Of a stretch of 64,000 nt of DNA, positions 61,505 to 64,000 are shown piece after piece. The notes under the pieces were generated by a model that was given only the letters and a program-made list of their open reading frames with translations, was not told the origin of the DNA and ran no database searches. Location: positions 2,337,001-2,401,000 of the forward strand of contig NZ_CP036433.1 in assembly GCF_007751035.1 (NCBI RefSeq), read 5' to 3'. Every line of letters starts with the position of its first letter. Within the stretch, counting starts at the first letter, position 1. The position numbers and the translations under genes are program-made. The DNA is from Lignipirellula cremea (lineage in GTDB: Bacteria; Planctomycetota; Planctomycetia; Pirellulales; Pirellulaceae).

Positions 61505-64000
61505 TTTTTTTCGGTTCACCCACAATGCGTTGCTCCGCCGGGGCTGTTGTCTTCGCCTGCCTGCTCTCGCTGGCGGGCCTGTCGTCGACTGCCGTCGCAA
61601 GCGAGAAAAAGGCAGCAGGCGCGCTGCTGGAAGAAGCAAAGTCGCTCACCGGGGAAGAGCAACTTGAGCAGGCGGAAAAGCTCTATCGCGACGCACTCAG
61701 GTTTCTCCCCCAGGATGCTGCAGAGGATGCAGCGCAGCGACGCACTGCGGTCGAAGGTCTGGCCGAAGTCCTGCGGCGTCGCGCCGTCGGCCTGATGAAC
61801 CAGAACTTGCAGGGGCAGGCGGCTCCGGTCTGGCGCGAAGTCGTCAAGCTGCGCTCCGAAATCTGGGCGCCTGGACACTGGCAGGCTGGCAACGCCGAGC
61901 GCGCCGCCCAGGTCTGCGAAATCACCAGCCAGTTCACGGCCGAGCAAAAACGGGAAGCGGAGCCCTTGGGGGAACTATGGCAACAGCTGAATGAACATCG
62001 TCAGGCGAAACAGTTCGCCAAAGCGAAGGAAGATTGCCTCGCCATCCGGAAGCTCTACGAATTCTGCTATGGGAAAGAATTCTTCCTGGTGTCCGAGGCC
62101 GTTTTTCAGCTGGCCCAGGTGTATGAAGACCAGGGCGACGACACGGCAGCCGAATCTACTCACCGCCTTGCCCTGGAGATGCGTCGCAAGGCGATGGGGC
62201 TGCAGCATCCCAATACGGCCGTGAGTCTGTCGCGACTGGCCACGCTCGTCGCCAAACGCGGAGACGAGGCGAAAGCACGCGAACTCTTCCGCCAAAGTGC
62301 AGAGATCTATCAGCAATGCTACAGCGAACCGCGGGATGAAACGGCCTATGTTTTGCACGAAGCCGCACGGATGGCTCATGCGCTAGGCGACTATGACGAA
62401 GCTGCTCAGGCGTACGCAAAAAGCCGAGACGCCTACGAACATGTCAACGGAAAAAAGCATGCTTCGACGGCCTTGGCTGCCTTCAACCTGGGCATGTCCT
62501 GCGAAGCAGGCAGACAATACTCCCAGGCTAAATCGGCGTACCAGGAAACCCTGGCTACTCGTACGGAGATCCTGGGCGGCGATCACCCGGACACGCTGGC
62601 CAGCTTGAATGCGCTCGCCAAGGTGTGCCGCGAAATGGAGGACTACCCGGCGGCTCTGGCTCATTACCGTAAGGTTCTGGGAATCCGCCAGCGCGTCCAT
62701 GGGGAAGAGCACGCGCTAACGGCCGAAAGTCTGGAGAACGCCGGAAATGTGTGCGTCGACAGGGAGGACTTTGTCACAGCAGAAAAGTACTTGCGAAAAA
62801 GCCTGGCCATTCGCACGAAACTTCTGGGCGAACAGCATGCGGATACCGCGTCCAGTCTGCATGCCCTGGGAAAGCTGTTCCGGCAAAAAGGGGACCGGGA
62901 TCAGGCGACAGCCCACTTTATAAAAGCCCTGGAGATTCGCACCCGCGTTCTGCCCAAATTCCACGCCGACACAGCGGAAAGTCAGTACGAGCTGGCGATG
63001 ATCCGGGACGACCAGGGTCGATACGCGGAGGCGTTGCTGCTTGCCCAGCAGAGTCTATGGGGAAGGGTGGCTGGTCTGGGAGACAAGCACCCCGCCGTCG
63101 CCGACACCTTCAACCTGCTGGCGACGCTCCATGAGAAGCAGGGGAGCCAATCGCTTGTCACCGCGCTTTATCTGCAGGCACTGGCCATCCGCCAGAAAGC
63201 GTTCGGCGAACAGCATGAGGATACCGCCACCAGTCTTTGCAATCTGGGACTGCACTATGCCTCATCAGGCAACCTGGAAGAGGCTGGCCCGCTACTGGAA
63301 AAGAGCCTGAAAATCCGCCTGCAGCTGTTCGGGTCTGATCATCCTGATACCGCCAATAGCTATAGCAACCTCGGTCTCTTTTATTACCTTTCGGAAGGCG
63401 ACCTTCAAAAGGCCGAGTCGCTGTTTACAAAAGCTTTGGAAATTTTCCGAAAGGTCAACGGAGCCGAATCCCCTGAATACGCTACTTGCCTGAACAATCT
63501 GGGTTATTGCTCGTGGGTGCGGGGAAATACCCAACGTGGCGAAAAGCTCGTTCGGGACGCACTCGCAATCCGTTCCAAAGTTCTGGGGGAAGCACACCCC
63601 GACACCATCAGCACGGTCGTACTACTCGCGGGGAAACAGTTCGAAAACGGCGACTATCAACAGGCAGCCGCCAGCTACGAACGCTGTCTTCTGGCAGGTC
63701 GGCAACGCATGACGGAGGCAGCCGACTTCCAGTCAGAGCGGCAGCAACTACAACTCGCCCGGAAACAGAAAGACCACCTTTCGGTTCTGGTGTCGTTGGC
63801 GCTCACCCATCCTGAATTCCATGAATCCGCTTTCCGCGAGTTGCTGGAATGGAAGGGGTCCATTCTACTGCGTCAGCGGCAGATGCGCGTCTTCTCCACC
63901 GATCCCAAGGCGGCGCAGACCTTGGCAAAACTAAAAAAGAATGCGGCGGATCTGGCCGCAAGCCTGGAGGCTCCCGGGCTCAACCCAGATTCCGGATTGA
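61501..64000 (+). CDS. Secreted TPR protein, probably TPR-CHAT (3' end cut by window edge)
   Basis: The frame from the ATG at 61501 is open to base 64000 (833 codons seen) and overlaps the caspase stop as ATGA, which suggests translational coupling; an ATG at 61525 is an alternative start. A signal peptide (about residues 1-36, SAGAVVFACLLSLAGLSSTA) comes first. About ten TPRs follow, with the repeated pattern HP-x-TA-x-S-x-x-LG, A-x-x-x-Y-x-x-AL, IR-x-x-LG. The last visible part (FRELLEWKGSILLRQRQMRV) is typical of the linker before a CHAT domain in TPR-CHAT proteins, but that domain lies outside the window. Confidence 0.85.
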   Translation, partial: MIFFGSPTMRCSAGAVVFACLLSLAGLSSTAVASEKKAAGALLEEAKSLTGEEQLEQAEKLYRDALRFLPQDAAEDAAQRRTAVEGLAEVLRRRAVGLMNQNLQGQAAPVWREVVKLRSEIWAPGHWQAGNAERAAQVCEITSQFTAEQKREAEPLGELWQQLNEHRQAKQFAKAKEDCLAIRKLYEFCYGKEFFLVSEAVFQLAQVYEDQGDDTAAESTHRLALEMRRKAMGLQHPNTAVSLSRLATLVAKRGDEAKARELFRQSAEIYQQCYSEPRDETAYVLHEAARMAHALGDYDEAAQAYAKSRDAYEHVNGKKHASTALAAFNLGMSCEAGRQYSQAKSAYQETLATRTEILGGDHPDTLASLNALAKVCREMEDYPAALAHYRKVLGIRQRVHGEEHALTAESLENAGNVCVDREDFVTAEKYLRKSLAIRTKLLGEQHADTASSLHALGKLFRQKGDRDQATAHFIKALEIRTRVLPKFHADTAESQYELAMIRDDQGRYAEALLLAQQSLWGRVAGLGDKHPAVADTFNLLATLHEKQGSQSLVTALYLQALAIRQKAFGEQHEDTATSLCNLGLHYASSGNLEEAGPLLEKSLKIRLQLFGSDHPDTANSYSNLGLFYYLSEGDLQKAESLFTKALEIFRKVNGAESPEYATCLNNLGYCSWVRGNTQRGEKLVRDALAIRSKVLGEAHPDTISTVVLLAGKQFENGDYQQAAASYERCLLAGRQRMTEAADFQSERQQLQLARKQKDHLSVLVSLALTHPEFHESAFRELLEWKGSILLRQRQMRVFSTDPKAAQTLAKLKKNAADLAASLEAPGLNPDSGL

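Overview
The window is high-GC bacterial DNA that looks like a chromosomal segment of a planctomycete, most likely of the Pirellulales. The evidence is the gene content: DUF1559-type lipoproteins, two planctomycete-style cytochrome-c proteins with DUF1549/DUF1553 and DUF1587-1595 domains, a Minf_1886-family protein, a DUF6690-like protein, PQQ-propeller and BNR-propeller proteins, and many secreted proteins of unknown function. No rRNA, tRNA or CRISPR array was recognised.

Layout. 1-6.97 kb: two tandem paralogous lipoproteins (the first cut by the left edge), a multi-spanning ABC-exporter-like membrane protein, a BNR-repeat propeller and a secreted protein. 7-9.7 kb: a secreted esterase-like hydrolase, a GGQ release-factor-like protein and a small HemP protein with a possible Fur box. 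9.9-13.9 kb: a cyclic-nucleotide-binding-domain protein followed by a fusion of FHA, coiled-coil, polyferredoxin and jelly-roll-like parts. 14.1-18.2 kb: a three-gene set (adenylate-forming ligase, aldehyde/acyl-CoA reductase, iron alcohol dehydrogenase) that could reduce a carboxylic acid to an alcohol. 18.2-31.8 kb: PQQ propeller lipoprotein, LigD-type 3'-phosphoesterase domain, GH5 glycosidase with a duplicated N-terminal module, a DUF1592-type cytochrome, an esterase, a transglutaminase-like protein and a secretin-domain protein. MITE-like repeats lie between some of these.

31.8-48 kb: mostly housekeeping genes. Two divergent phosphohexomutases, a PSP1/RicT-like protein, the Minf_1886 protein, a FabD-like acyltransferase, an aldose epimerase, carA, a class I aminotransferase, a lipase-like hydrolase and a DUF1549/DUF1553 cytochrome.

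48-53.4 kb: an accessory region. It holds small unknown genes, a broken NADAR (ADP-ribosyl-glycohydrolase-like) gene, a REP-associated tyrosine transposase, a tandem array of about 95 bp, a 16-bp minisatellite, and a complete IS4-family insertion sequence with 22-bp terminal inverted repeats, followed by a 32-bp repeat.

53.4-64 kb: the most unusual part. A secreted TPR-CHAT protease, two paralogous secreted proteins of unknown function, a secreted metacaspase-like protein with a DUF4384-like tail, and a second secreted TPR protein that overlaps the caspase gene by 4 bp and runs off the right edge, probably into another CHAT domain. The last four genes are closely packed in one direction. I infer an extracytoplasmic caspase/CHAT peptidase system beside a mobile-element hotspot. 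Its function is not shown by the sequence.
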